Shown here: positions 1-7,892 of the stretch, in pieces | Numbering within the stretch: position 1 is the stretch's first letter | How the letters are laid out: the number at the start of each line of letters is the position of its first letter | NCBI GenBank assembly: GCA_047614125.1 | Contig: JBLHHI010000027.1 | Location: 1 to 30,566 of the forward strand | DNA length: 30,566 bases | Reading direction: 5' to 3' | Source of the DNA: JBLHHI01 sp047614125 | GTDB taxonomy: Bacteria; Bacteroidota; Bacteroidia; NS11-12g; UBA9320 | Position numbers and translations under genes: made by a program | Notes under the pieces: generated by a model | The model's input: the letters and a program-made list of their open reading frames with translations, nothing else | Database searches by the model: none | Told to the model about the DNA's origin: nothing

Positions 1-136
1 TATTTTCAAGAAAGTAACGTATTATTTTATTGAGCATGACATACAATGTCATTCTAAAATGAATAATAAGCTGTGGTTCAGCTTTAATTGCGCACGATTT
101 GATTTCGCGCAACGCCTAAAAAGGCGAATGACAATT

Positions 137-562
137 TTAAATTAAGAACGACTGTACCAGAAGTGTTATGTCTTGGGTTTGTATGGGCGCCGAATATCTT
201 GGATACGAAACATCCATTTTGGATGACGCAGATGTTCGCGTAATGAAGCTGTGAATAAAGGCAGCGAAAAAGTTGGTGTTGATGGATGTTTTTAAAGTTG
301 CTGGTCCATCAAAAGCATCTTCCACATTGAGTTGCTCAAATTGATTTTCGCAACACGATTTAGAAAATGAAGTGGTTTTACTTTTAAGCGATTCGTGTTC
401 GCAAGATGTGGGTGTTTGGATCATTCCACAGTTCAAGTCGCGTTGACCAAGCATCAAGCTCGACATAACCGCCTTTCCACCGCAATAATGCGTAGCAAAG
501 GTTACCCCAACGTTGGTTAACAACATGAGCAGGGTAAAGAATATGGCAATCGCTTTCTTCAT
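137..562 (-). CDS. HYC/CC/P-type small secreted protein
   Basis: A 141-residue protein with an N-terminal signal segment (MKKAIAIFFTLLMLL...) followed by the motif HYCGG near residue 25, a CC pair (SKSCCENQ) near residue 70, and a C-terminal block YSAPIQTQDITLLVQSFLI. This order (HYC, CC, a proline motif, and a tail ending in QSFLI) matches a small secreted family widespread in Bacteroidota. Members often lie near heavy-metal efflux or TonB-dependent genes, and metal binding is only inferred from the Cys/His residues. The proline motif is SAP here rather than the usual PP. The ATG at 562 immediately precedes the signal peptide. No metal transport gene is visible nearby, but the left window edge is close. 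Confidence 0.8.
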   Translation of the reverse strand: MKKAIAIFFTLLMLLTNVGVTFATHYCGGKAVMSSLMLGQRDLNCGMIQTPTSCEHESLKSKTTSFSKSCCENQFEQLNVEDAFDGPATLKTSINTNFFAAFIHSFITRTSASSKMDVSYPRYSAPIQTQDITLLVQSFLI

Positions 563-1042
563 GTATGCTGAAGGAACAACGCAAAGCTATATATTTAAGT
601 TCATTGCGGGATAAAGGATGTTAGAAAGGAAGCATTTATTTAAACAAGAACGATCCGTAGGAATGCCCATCCATCGATGATGTCATTCTGAATTCTCCGC
701 CCGTGGAGGACAGAATCTTTTTTACCTGAAGGAACTTGTTGTTTTATACTGGGTTCCGGTTGGTGATAACACCGGACTAGGCGAAGGTCCATTATCATAG
801 CCTGCAATCATCCCGACGGACGGATCGTTTGGTCAATTTTGGAATGGGCTAAAGCCACATTCTTATTCATAGCATTATACTAGAAATGGACCACGAAGGG
901 TTCACACCTAGCGCTGGTAGGCTGTTGCTTTAGAAGAGCCATAGTTACAACGGATGAATTCTTCCAATCAATACGATTTCAATCAGTTTATTATTACGTT
1001 GTTAGTCATAGCCCGCAGGCAATTCGTCTGAATCACGGATGA
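563..1042. other. Intergenic region carrying repeat copy A
   Basis: No convincing gene is seen. The segment holds one copy of a 219-bp repeat (674-892) that recurs at 4895-5112. The rest (563-673 and 893-1042) shows no clear promoter, terminator or RNA gene. Confidence 0.6.
674..892 (+). repeat. 219-bp dispersed repeat, copy A
   Basis: Aligns almost without gaps to 4895-5112 in the same orientation, with roughly 90% of bases matching. It starts with an imperfect hairpin (685-716) in which ATTCTG pairs with CAGAAT and CTCCGC pairs with a G-rich arm; in copy B the inner arm is the exact complement, GCGGAG. It is non-coding in appearance and lies between the HYC-type gene and the YwqK-like gene. 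Confidence 0.85.
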
Positions 1043-2017
1043 TCAGGGTGTAATCTTTGCAGGACTGCGTAATTCGGGGTAATTTGTATTACGAAAAATG
1101 TAAGTTTCATCCTCAATCACCAACGCAACCAACCTTATATACACACCGTGGCTATATATTTTCACACTTTCACTACTTGATTGATGTGGATAAATTGTGT
1201 TTTCCATAAATTTTGCATGCCTAACATTCCTTTGGTTTTGCTCTATATGCCTTCTTCCACCTCCCAAAGCATCGGCATAATATCTGTAATTATCTCGGTA
1301 ATCATTAATTAATTGGACAAATAACGTATCACCTTTTTGCCAATAGAGCTCATGAAATAACTTTTGAGGGCGCTTATAATAAGAAAGTGTTCTTGATTTT
1401 AGAGAAGGTACGCACACTTTGTAATCATTGGGGTTTTCAAATTCTATAGTTAATACATTGTTCTTTTTACCTACTTTGGATACATAGCAACCTCTAATAA
1501 CGTAATCTCTGTTTAGTCCCAAAAGTGAATAATATCCTCGTGGGATTATTTTATCATCAAAAAGAATGAAATAAATTGGTCTACCCCAATAATTAACATG
1601 AATTTCAAACTGATTATACTTCTGAACATAAATGGACATTAAGCCATGTGTGTAACCATCACTAAAATTTGCCCAATCCAATATTCCATATTTGTTTGCT
1701 GATAAGTTAATTCTACCGGATCTGCCCTTGTATGTTTCAGATTCATTAGCACTGTCTAAAAAATATTGCTTTCCATCTTTCACAACTCCAGCACTGTAAA
1801 ATGTATCTGACTTAATTAAACCCGTCGTGTCAAAATGCAAAAACAGGCCATCTTTAATCCCATTTGAATAATCTGCTATAGAAATTACGTTTCCTTTCGA
1901 ATCCATTTGAATCCAAACGCCATCCTTAAGTCCATGTTGATTCAATCTGTTAAGTTTTTCTTGCGAAAAGCAATTGAAATAAGAAATAAATGTTATCAAA
2001 AAAATTATTGTTTTCAT
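1043..2017 (-). CDS. Secreted YwqK/MORN-like repeat protein
   Basis: A protein of about 324 residues starting at the ATG at 2017; a TTG six bases upstream is less likely. A signal peptide (MKTIIFLITFISYFNCFSQ) is followed by two or three short repeats of the type GLKDGVWIQMDSKGN and GIKDGLFLHFDTTG. These resemble the MORN-type repeats annotated as YwqK-like in Bacteroidota. The C-terminal two thirds are Tyr/Asn-rich and match no family I recognise. The YwqK label reflects repeat similarity only and does not imply a toxin-antitoxin role. The 255-bp gap on its upstream side shows no partner. Confidence 0.7.
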   Translation of the reverse strand: MKTIIFLITFISYFNCFSQEKLNRLNQHGLKDGVWIQMDSKGNVISIADYSNGIKDGLFLHFDTTGLIKSDTFYSAGVVKDGKQYFLDSANESETYKGRSGRINLSANKYGILDWANFSDGYTHGLMSIYVQKYNQFEIHVNYWGRPIYFILFDDKIIPRGYYSLLGLNRDYVIRGCYVSKVGKKNNVLTIEFENPNDYKVCVPSLKSRTLSYYKRPQKLFHELYWQKGDTLFVQLINDYRDNYRYYADALGGGRRHIEQNQRNVRHAKFMENTIYPHQSSSESVKIYSHGVYIRLVALVIEDETYIFRNTNYPELRSPAKITP

Positions 2018-2278
2018 ATGCAAATATTAAATAAGACATTACCAATTTGGTATTGGCACAATTGGAACCAAATGCCGTAACGTCTATCCCAAGTCTTTAG
2101 CAACAAGGCATGATCGGTTGCGACTGCGGTAAACTTATTCCTTTTTTACTAAAACAAACGGTTCTTTTTCAGCCAAGGTAATAGCTGACACTTCTGTAAG
2201 TATTTTTTTTAATAAATCCAGTCTGATGACTATCGGAACGGCCCGCAAACAACCAAGCATACTACGTGTGCTTAAGGA

Positions 2279-2785
2279 TCAATAATTCAAAACTGTCTTA
2301 ATTGCCGAAACGATTTTAGTTGAATCAAATTGGTCGTTGGCATATATCTCTTGGAATCTTAACACGCTTTCTTTGTTTCCTTTCACAATAATGGAAGGAC
2401 TGTATTGAATTCCTTTATCGCATAAAAAGCCGCATGATGCCTTGAAGAGACCTTCATAACGCACTTTGTCAATATGGATGTTGTTAAATTCAAAACCAAG
2501 GAGTTGCTCAATATCGGCAACTCGCTCTTCTAAAACTTGCTGAGATTGATTCGAATCGGATTCGATGATGAGCCGTGGTTGCAGTTTGCCATTTTTGGAT
2601 ACCATTTCTTTCAGGAATTGAAGTTTGGGAAGACAACCGACGCATGTTTTTTGAGTAATGCAAATGTATAACCCAGGTTTTAAAACTGTGTTGCTCTCTA
2701 TGTTTTGATAGTTGTTATAACTTGGTTTACAAGAATGGAAACCAAGAAAACAAAGGGTCAAAAATGAAATTAGCGAACGTTTCAT
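2279..2785 (-). CDS. Thioredoxin-like lipoprotein, hypothetical
   Basis: A 168-residue protein with a lipoprotein signal (LCFLGFHSC, lipid Cys near residue 19). A CVGC motif follows in the context ICITQKTCVGCLPKLQFLKEMV. The position after a beta strand and before a helix resembles a CxxC thioredoxin-fold active site, but the family is not certain. Further Cys residues (SCGFLC) occur near residue 120. It is the last gene of a four-gene minus-strand operon: its ATG overlaps the TGA of the upstream gene (ATGA at 2782-2785). A role in disulfide exchange with the Cys-containing small secreted proteins encoded upstream is inference. Confidence 0.65.
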   Translation of the reverse strand: MKRSLISFLTLCFLGFHSCKPSYNNYQNIESNTVLKPGLYICITQKTCVGCLPKLQFLKEMVSKNGKLQPRLIIESDSNQSQQVLEERVADIEQLLGFEFNNIHIDKVRYEGLFKASCGFLCDKGIQYSPSIIVKGNKESVLRFQEIYANDQFDSTKIVSAIKTVLNY

Positions 2786-3975
2786 GGCAAATTCACGTTA
2801 TATTTAAGCCAATAATACGAGTCTTGATTGCTCTCCTTCTTTAAAGGTTGAGGCTTCATTTTGGTATGGGTAATGGCTGATCCATTATTCCAAAAAATAG
2901 GAGTTGAATATTGAATTTTTAGCTGATCGGAATAAATTAAAGAATCAACGATTGAATGTTTCGTTATTTCTGAAAAGGTGTTGGAGTTATTCTTTAGGTT
3001 AACCGTTTCTAGATAACGTACATCCGGATCATCAAAATGCAAATAAGAAATAAGCAGCGTTTCGTTATCCAAAAAGAAGATTTTCTGAATTCTATGAACT
3101 GCGTATTTTCTTGAAAGTGAATCCACATTATACATCATTCGTTTTATTGGAACTTGATACATGTTCAACGCAGAAGTATCTTCTAAGAAGATTTTTTTGA
3201 TGGCTGAATTATCAGCATTTAAAACAATTTTGTTCTTCAAGCTTATCTTATCTGCACCTGTAATTTCATAAATTGATATTTCATTTAAAACAGGATTTGC
3301 AACCGCCACTAAGTTTTGACTAAAGGCCATAAATTCATTCACAAAATGACTCAGTTCAATACCAAGGGGTTTGTCTTCTCTTTTTAGCACAACATATTTT
3401 CCTGTAACGGTATTGAAGGTTGAAATAATAAAACGCGGCAAGCCCTCTTTGTAATGAAAGTTGTAAAAGGTAGCAAGAATTAATGTGCTATCATTCAGTT
3501 TGGATAATCGATCAAAACCCACATTTGGGTACGGATGAGTTTTTTTGAAAACATACTTTTTATTTTGGAGTTCGAGTTCGATTAGTCCTTTGAAACCAAG
3601 CAGGTACAGCGATTTTTGGTTTACCGCGAGTTGTTGGCGGTTGGCAAATATTTGACGAATAATTGAGTCTGGAATTTCAACGATTTGGTTATCAATTAGT
3701 GCTAAGGTTTCAGCATTGTATGTGGCTATCGTCGCTTTGTTTTTATGTTCGTCATTGTCGTATTGTAAAAAATACAAAATGCTGTTTTCTTCGCAGGTTA
3801 GTTCTCTTTTCATCCTGGAACTGGCATCTTTATTAAACTGTTTATAGTTCGAAAAGGAAATGCCTTCATTATCTTGCTTTGCATCAGTTTTGCAGGAGTT
3901 TAGAACAAGTAAAGAAAGCAGAACCATAAATGGCCCTACTTTCTTTAATGAGATGGTTGAATTAAATTTCGACAT
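2782..3975 (-). CDS. Propeller-like lipoprotein (DUF4221/6-bladed type)
   Basis: A 397-residue lipoprotein: the signal VLLSLLVLNSC places the lipid Cys at residue 28. The mature part is rich in alternating beta segments with short repeated patterns (SLYLLGFKGLIELEL, LVAVANPVLNEISIYEI, ETLLISYLHF). This resembles the beta-propeller lipoproteins of Bacteroidota annotated as DUF4221 or 6-bladed propeller. Assignment is by overall pattern, not a diagnostic motif. It overlaps the next gene by 4 bp and starts 6 bp after the stop of the small secreted gene upstream, so translation is probably coupled. It is presumably anchored to the outer or inner membrane and periplasm-facing. Confidence 0.6.
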   Translation of the reverse strand: MSKFNSTISLKKVGPFMVLLSLLVLNSCKTDAKQDNEGISFSNYKQFNKDASSRMKRELTCEENSILYFLQYDNDEHKNKATIATYNAETLALIDNQIVEIPDSIIRQIFANRQQLAVNQKSLYLLGFKGLIELELQNKKYVFKKTHPYPNVGFDRLSKLNDSTLILATFYNFHYKEGLPRFIISTFNTVTGKYVVLKREDKPLGIELSHFVNEFMAFSQNLVAVANPVLNEISIYEITGADKISLKNKIVLNADNSAIKKIFLEDTSALNMYQVPIKRMMYNVDSLSRKYAVHRIQKIFFLDNETLLISYLHFDDPDVRYLETVNLKNNSNTFSEITKHSIVDSLIYSDQLKIQYSTPIFWNNGSAITHTKMKPQPLKKESNQDSYYWLKYNVNLP

Positions 3976-3981
3976 AACAAA

Positions 3982-4365
3982 TTATTGAGCTGTAGAAATT
4001 TTAATAGTATAAGATTCGGGAGACCCAACCCAATGGATCAAAATCTCTGAATTGTGTATTATAGTGCCTTCATAAATGTTTGCTTCAAATATTCTTTCTT
4101 CCGCCAATCCTATTAGAAAGTCAAGATTGTACCTTAGGTTGGATTTACCTATGACTGTTGGTTTGATAACCCATTCACAAGCACTTTTACCTTCACCTGA
4201 ACATTCTAAATTATGGTTACCATCTTTATGAGTTTCGGTTACAAAATTGTAGCCGTTTACACCTCCTCCAGATTTCGTTACATAAACTCCAGCATAGGCT
4301 GAAGAAGAAAGCAATGAGACTAGAGAAACAAGAAAAATTTGAGATAATATTTTTGGAGTTTTCAT
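3982..4365 (-). CDS. Small secreted protein, tandem paralog 1
   Basis: A 127-residue protein with a signal peptide ending near SSAYA-GVYV. The mature chain of about 100 residues aligns with its neighbour at 4380-4748 along its full length. Shared blocks are VTKSGGG-x-NG, VTETH-x-x-G, C-x-GEG-x-x-x-C-x-W, DFL-x-GLAE, GTI-x-HN-x-EILIHW and SYTI. Two conserved Cys residues seven apart (C55 and C62) could form a disulfide. I do not recognise the family. It is the second gene of a four-gene operon, 14 bp after its paralog. The length and single domain suggest a small beta-rich secreted protein. Confidence 0.75.
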   Translation of the reverse strand: MKTPKILSQIFLVSLVSLLSSSAYAGVYVTKSGGGVNGYNFVTETHKDGNHNLECSGEGKSACEWVIKPTVIGKSNLRYNLDFLIGLAEERIFEANIYEGTIIHNSEILIHWVGSPESYTIKISTAQ

Positions 4366-4379
4366 AATATTTTGATTAA

Positions 4380-4748
4380 TTACAGGATGGAAATTTCAAT
4401 AGTATAAGACGTAAATGAGCCGTTCCAATGGATCAATATCTCCCCGTTATGTAGGATTGTTCCTTTGATATCCTTCTCATTGTGGATTTTATGCTCAGCC
4501 AAGCCGACAAGAAAATCTACATCATAAAGCGCCGATGATGGTCCTTGGATATCCGGAGCGGCAACCCAAGTACAATCAGTGATTCCCTCCCCTGTGCAAG
4601 ATAACCAGTGGTGCCCGTTTTCATGGGTTTCAGTTACGGCATACCAACCATTTTCTCCGCCACCGCTTTTGGTGACGACGATTGAAGCCATAGAGATTGA
4701 GTACAAAAAAAACGCACTAATGCATAATAAGAATTTAACTTTTTTCAT
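4380..4748 (-). CDS. Small secreted protein, tandem paralog 2
   Basis: A 122-residue protein with a signal peptide (MKKVKFLLCISAFFLYSISMA). The mature chain is about half identical to paralog 1, including the paired Cys residues in SCTGEGITDCTW, the DFLVGLAE block and the EILIHWNGS block. It is the first gene of the operon that continues with paralog 1, a propeller-like lipoprotein and a thioredoxin-like lipoprotein. Tandem duplication with divergence between the shared blocks suggests the conserved parts form a structural core. No function is known to me. Confidence 0.75.
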   Translation of the reverse strand: MKKVKFLLCISAFFLYSISMASIVVTKSGGGENGWYAVTETHENGHHWLSCTGEGITDCTWVAAPDIQGPSSALYDVDFLVGLAEHKIHNEKDIKGTILHNGEILIHWNGSFTSYTIEISIL

Positions 4749-4828
4749 GATATTATTTTTATTTGGTTTATGCCTACGTATGCTGCTTTCGGCAATGCAG
4801 GAAAGTCATTTTTTACAAACTTTCAAAA

Positions 4829-4860
4829 CGAAAGTACATCATCTTTTTTGAAAATCAAAA
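4829..4860 (-). promoter_or_regulatory. Candidate Bacteroidota-type promoter for the 4748-2279 operon
   Basis: Read on the minus strand, TTTG at the -33 position (4856-4859) is followed after 19 bases by TACTTTCG (4829-4836). The latter fits the Bacteroidota -7 element TAnnTTTG with one mismatch. It would start transcription about 75 bases before the ATG at 4748. The call rests on pattern matching alone. Confidence 0.4.
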
Positions 4861-4894
4861 TGTCAAAGATCTGTTTACGAATAATTCTCATCCT

Positions 4895-5112
4895 TCGATG
4901 ATGTCATTCTGAATTCTCCGCCCGCGGAGGACAGAATCTTGTTTACCTGAAGAAACTTGTTGTTTTATCCTGGGTTCCGGTTGGTGATAACACCACACTA
5001 GGCGAAAGTCCATTATCATAGCCCGCAATCATCGCAACCGACGGATCGTTTGGTCAATTATGGAATGGGCTAAAGCCACATTCCTATTCATAGCGTCACG
5101 CTAGAAATGGAC
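4895..5112 (+). repeat. 219-bp dispersed repeat, copy B
   Basis: Second copy of the repeat at 674-892, same orientation. Its leading hairpin (4906-4937) is better preserved than in copy A: ATTCTG/CAGAAT outer arms and CTCCGC/GCGGAG inner arms. Hairpin repeat R1 begins 16 bp after it ends. Confidence 0.85.
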
Positions 5113-5128
5113 CCCGCCGTTACACCCT

Positions 5129-5179
5129 ACTATCTGTAGTCTGAGGTTTGGTTCATGCGTTGGAGACTACTGATTAATC
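5129..5179 (+). repeat. Hairpin repeat R1
   Basis: First of five same-orientation copies of a roughly 50-bp unit with the consensus ACTATCTGTAGTCTGAGG, a short variable part, then TGCGTTGGAGACTACTGATT. TGTAGTCT and AGACTAC form the arms of a stem. R1 lies upstream of the lipoprotein gene at 5411. Confidence 0.85.
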
Positions 5180-5329
5180 ACTTCCAAAAAAACACGACCC
5201 TGTTCCATGAATTTTACTCGGAATGGGAAGGTTTTATTTTATTTGTTGATCATAATTAGTAGTGATGGCCATACCATCAACGCCAGAGGATATAGAAAGT
5301 GTGTTGTGCTTTTCCAATTTATTTCAAGC

Positions 5330-5341
5330 TTTGTGTAAATT
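5330..5341 (+). promoter_or_regulatory. Shared leader motif TTTGTGTAAATT (copy 1)
   Basis: The 12-mer TTTGYGTAAATT recurs ahead of three genes in this region (5330, 6246, 8818), each time between a hairpin repeat and a start codon. It may be a promoter element. The role is inferred from position only. Confidence 0.4.
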
Positions 5342-5410
5342 ACAGATCTAAATCAATAAAAAGTGAACGCACCAAACTCTATGCATTTGTTCTGGTCTGC
5401 CTTTGTTAAG

Positions 5411-6076
5411 ATGAACAAAACGGTTGTTTTGGCAATAATCTGTTTGACAATTTCAATCATTATCAATTCATGCAAAGAATCAGAAATCACCATAGTTCAT
5501 AAATACAGAACGTTGGATTATGATAAAATTGGTGATTACCTATTTGATTTTAAGGGAACAGATCAATTAACGTTTACTCGTTTTGTAAATGGCGTTCCTA
5601 AAGATACTTTACACTTTGTTAAAGAGGCTGCCATTTTTGATTCACTTGAATTTGAAGTGGAGTATAACCCTGGTGAGACGAACGAGATCATCCACGTTGA
5701 ACGAGAGTTTTACAAGTTCATAGAACAGAATTCTAGTCAATCTTTTGAAATTCAAATATGGGCAGATAATGGTGGGTTCATAGATGCCAATATCTACTTT
5801 CATACCTCAGATTTGTATTTTTTACAACATGTAGGTGATGCATCGTTCGGAATTGGAGATGGTCAAAGCAACGGGTATCAACCAGAGTTCACTTCTAATG
5901 GTAATTTGTATAAAGAAGTTTGGAATGACTTTGATGTGTATGGAATTTTAAGGGTAACCGAAAATTCATTCGACGGATCCTATGAATCTGAATTTAGTGA
6001 TTTATGGTACTGTCAGAGTGATGGGCCGGTAGAAATTAAGATTAATGATCAAGAATATTGGTATAGAATTGATTGA
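5411..6076 (+). CDS. Hypothetical lipoprotein
   Basis: A 221-residue lipoprotein if started at the ATG at 5411, which gives MNKTVVLAIICLTISIIINSC with the lipid Cys near residue 21. An earlier ATG in frame (5381) and a GTG further upstream would bury the signal segment and are less likely. The mature chain is acidic and aromatic-rich (EVEYNPGETNE, WADNGGFIDANIYFHTSDLYF, FSDLWYCQSDGP), with no motif I recognise. It lies between hairpin repeats R1 and R2, 12 bp before R2, as a single-gene unit. Confidence 0.7.
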   Translation: MNKTVVLAIICLTISIIINSCKESEITIVHKYRTLDYDKIGDYLFDFKGTDQLTFTRFVNGVPKDTLHFVKEAAIFDSLEFEVEYNPGETNEIIHVEREFYKFIEQNSSQSFEIQIWADNGGFIDANIYFHTSDLYFLQHVGDASFGIGDGQSNGYQPEFTSNGNLYKEVWNDFDVYGILRVTENSFDGSYESEFSDLWYCQSDGPVEIKINDQEYWYRID

Positions 6077-6088
6077 GATATTTGTCCC

Positions 6089-6112
6089 AACTATCTGTAG
6101 TTTGAAGCTTGG
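6089..6112 (+). repeat. Hairpin repeat R2 (left half, degenerate)
   Basis: AACTATCTGTAGTTTGAAGCTTGGA matches the left arm of the R consensus with two changes. The right arm (GGAGACTAC) is not preserved. It begins 12 bp after the lipoprotein stop codon and precedes the ATPase leader. Confidence 0.65.
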
Positions 6113-6180
6113 ACTTTGAAGTATTTCAGCGAAGAAGTGTGGCTTGTGTAACTGTGACTTTGGGTTAATGGAAACTTGTA

Positions 6181-6233
6181 ACTGACGTTAATTGCAATCA
6201 CGCACTGAATCAATTAACGTTAATTGCGTCAGT
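6181..6233 (+). promoter_or_regulatory. Palindromic three-site leader of the ATPase gene
   Basis: GTTAATTG occurs at 6187-6194, its inverse CAATTAAC at 6211-6218, and the direct form again at 6219-6226. The last two form a perfect 16-bp palindrome that extends to 30 bp (6204-6233) with two mismatched pairs per arm. The site order (direct, inverse, direct) is the same as in the Fic leader, though the sequence differs. It lies about 50 bp before the ATG at 6279. An operator or RNA hairpin is likely; which one cannot be told. Confidence 0.6.
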
Positions 6234-6245
6234 CAATTCAATAAA

Positions 6246-6257
6246 TTTGTGTAAATT
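6246..6257 (+). promoter_or_regulatory. Shared leader motif TTTGTGTAAATT (copy 2)
   Basis: Identical to the 12-mer at 5330 and one base different from that at 8818. It lies 21 bp before the ATPase start codon. Confidence 0.4.
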
Positions 6258-6278
6258 GTCTCTGTTAAATATATGTAA

Positions 6279-7427
6279 ATGTTGCAACCATACCTTCCAC
6301 GTGCCATTTTTAATGCCTTCCAGAACAAGATTGTTGGACAAAAAGTGCTGATCTTGCTGGGTGCAAGAAGGGTTGGAAAAACAGCGTTAATAAAAAAATA
6401 TCTAGAAACTTTAGACAAAGCAGAATATATGCTGTTTAACGGGGAAGACCATTTAACCATCGAGCTTTTTGCCGAACGTTCTGTTGCAAATTACCAGCGC
6501 ATATTAGGCGATTGTAGATTATTGGTGATTGATGAAGCACAAAAAATACCGGACATAGGTTTAAAGCTAAAGTTGATGGTGGATTCTATACCTGATTTGA
6601 AAATCATAGTTACCGGTTCATCCACCTTCGATTTAAACAACCAACTCGGCGAACCATTGGTTGGTAGGGCCAACCCAATGCACCTGTATCCATTAGCCCA
6701 AATGGAATTTGACAAACAAGAAAACTTTGCCGAAACGGTCACAAATTTGGAGGAGCGCTTAATATTTGGTGGATATCCAGAGTTGACGCAATACCAAAAT
6801 TGGCAACAAAAAGCCGAATACCTCGACAACATTGTAAATGCCTATTTACTGCGAGATGTATTGCAATATGAAGGTGTTAAAAAATCAAATAAGCTGTGGG
6901 ATCTACTTCGACTTATGGCCTATCAAGTTGGACATGAGGTAAAACTCGATGAGTTGGCAACCAGTTTAAAAGGCATTAGCAGAAACACTGTAGAACGCTA
7001 TTTAGATTTGCTTTCAAAGGTTTTTGTATTGTACAATGTGCGTGGTTTCAGCCGAAATCTCCGCAAAGAAATTACTAAAACCAGTCGCTGGTATTTTTAC
7101 GATAATGGTATTCGGAATGCGGTAATTCGAAACTACGGTCGACTAAACCAACGGCAAGATATTGGACAGCTTTGGGAAAACTATTTAATGAGTGAGCGCA
7201 TTAAGTTTAATGCCTATAATCAAAAAATGGTTGATTACTTTTTTTGGCGTACGTACGATCAACAAGAAATAGATTTAATTGAAATAGAAGGCGATAATTT
7301 ACGCGGCTTTGAATTTAAGTGGAGCAAAAACAAAGTTGTAAAGGCACCAGGCGGTTGGACAAATGCGTACCCGGAGGCAACATTTCAAACAATCCATCCG
7401 AATAATTATTTGGAGTTTATTACGTAG
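6279..7427 (+). CDS. AAA ATPase with DUF4143 domain
   Basis: A 382-residue protein of the archaeal-type AAA_14/DUF4143 family. The N-terminal ATPase has Walker A GARRVGKT at 28-35, Walker B LLVIDEAQ at 81-88, and a sensor-like ITVTGSS-type segment (KIIVTGSSTFDL) near 112. The C-terminal DUF4143 part includes a winged-helix-like stretch (LDELATSLKGISRNTVERYLDLL) and ends with the nuclease-fold-like pattern QEIDLIE...GFEFKW, where the Asp and the E-x-K are in the expected order. Biological roles of this family are poorly defined; it is often multicopy and mobile in Bacteroidota. Here it stands alone between R2 and R3 behind a palindromic leader. The length is typical, so it appears intact. Confidence 0.9.
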   Translation: MLQPYLPRAIFNAFQNKIVGQKVLILLGARRVGKTALIKKYLETLDKAEYMLFNGEDHLTIELFAERSVANYQRILGDCRLLVIDEAQKIPDIGLKLKLMVDSIPDLKIIVTGSSTFDLNNQLGEPLVGRANPMHLYPLAQMEFDKQENFAETVTNLEERLIFGGYPELTQYQNWQQKAEYLDNIVNAYLLRDVLQYEGVKKSNKLWDLLRLMAYQVGHEVKLDELATSLKGISRNTVERYLDLLSKVFVLYNVRGFSRNLRKEITKTSRWYFYDNGIRNAVIRNYGRLNQRQDIGQLWENYLMSERIKFNAYNQKMVDYFFWRTYDQQEIDLIEIEGDNLRGFEFKWSKNKVVKAPGGWTNAYPEATFQTIHPNNYLEFIT

Positions 7428-7487
7428 AGCACGCTGAAAAAGTTGAAAGCCAGTAAGATACGCTTCGACAAAACGAACCATACCTCC

Positions 7488-7539
7488 ACTATCTGTAGTC
7501 TGAGGCTTAGCTGGTGCGTTGGAGACTACAGATGAGTCA
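7488..7539 (+). repeat. Hairpin repeat R3 (perfect stem)
   Basis: The best-formed copy: ATCTGTAGTCT (7491-7501) and AGACTACAGAT (7523-7533) are exact inverse complements of 11 bp around a 21-base loop. It starts about 60 bp after the ATPase stop codon. There is no T-run, so it is not a standard terminator. Confidence 0.9.
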
Positions 7540-7620
7540 CATCCAAAAAACAAAGTCGCTTTTATCGCTTGCAACGGGATAATTATTCACAATCCGCAGT
7601 CGCAGCCAAACAAGCAACGC

Positions 7621-7892
7621 TACTTACCTGAGTTCGATTCATATTTTGAATTCAGAACGCTTGTGGACAGTGAGTTTCGAGTAAAAATTGCGAAGACAGG
7701 GCGGGCCCTTTCGAGTAATTTTTACGATGAAAATCGCTTTTCACAAGTGAAATGCGAGCTTTTGTATAAGAAACCCAATTAGCTTTGTTGAAAGCAGTCG
7801 GTTTATAAATATAAACCTTCCCGTTTTCGCCTCACTACTTGGCCTCTATCCAAATCTGAATTTTAAAAGATTAATCGAACTCAGGTTACTTG
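7621..7892. repeat. MITE-like element with inverted arms
   Basis: The left arm (7621-7655) is a near inverse complement of the right arm (7856-7891). The core ACCTGAGTTCGATT is exact and outer bases are partly conserved. The interior of about 200 bp has no convincing gene. The right 118 bp recur at 10823-10940, where they interrupt an MBOAT gene. This suggests a small non-autonomous mobile element, but no target duplication was established. Confidence 0.5.
7771..7888 (+). repeat. 118-bp repeat, copy C1
   Basis: Aligns without gaps to 10823-10940 in the same orientation, with about ten mismatches. It contains the hairpin GGTTTATA-AA-TATAAACC and ends in GAACTCAGGTTA. Confidence 0.85.

Larger units (their letters stand above)
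4749..5410. other. Intergenic region with promoter, repeat copy B and hairpin repeat R1
   Basis: Contents are a candidate promoter for the leftward operon (4829-4860), the second copy of the 219-bp repeat (4895-5112), hairpin repeat R1 (5129-5179) directly after it, and the motif TTTGTGTAAATT (5330-5341) ahead of the rightward lipoprotein gene. I see no coding sequence here. Confidence 0.6.

Noticed and set aside
2135..2260. 41-codon open frame on the minus strand after the thioredoxin-like gene (from the ATG at 2260)
   Set aside because: Could be a small protein or fragment (ends EKEPFVLVKKE), but it is too short with no homology I recognise and no leader; left out.
7519..7782. 87-codon open frame from a TTG between R3 and repeat C1
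   Set aside because: It starts inside the R3 hairpin, crosses the inverted-arm element and stops in repeat C1; no family match or signal.
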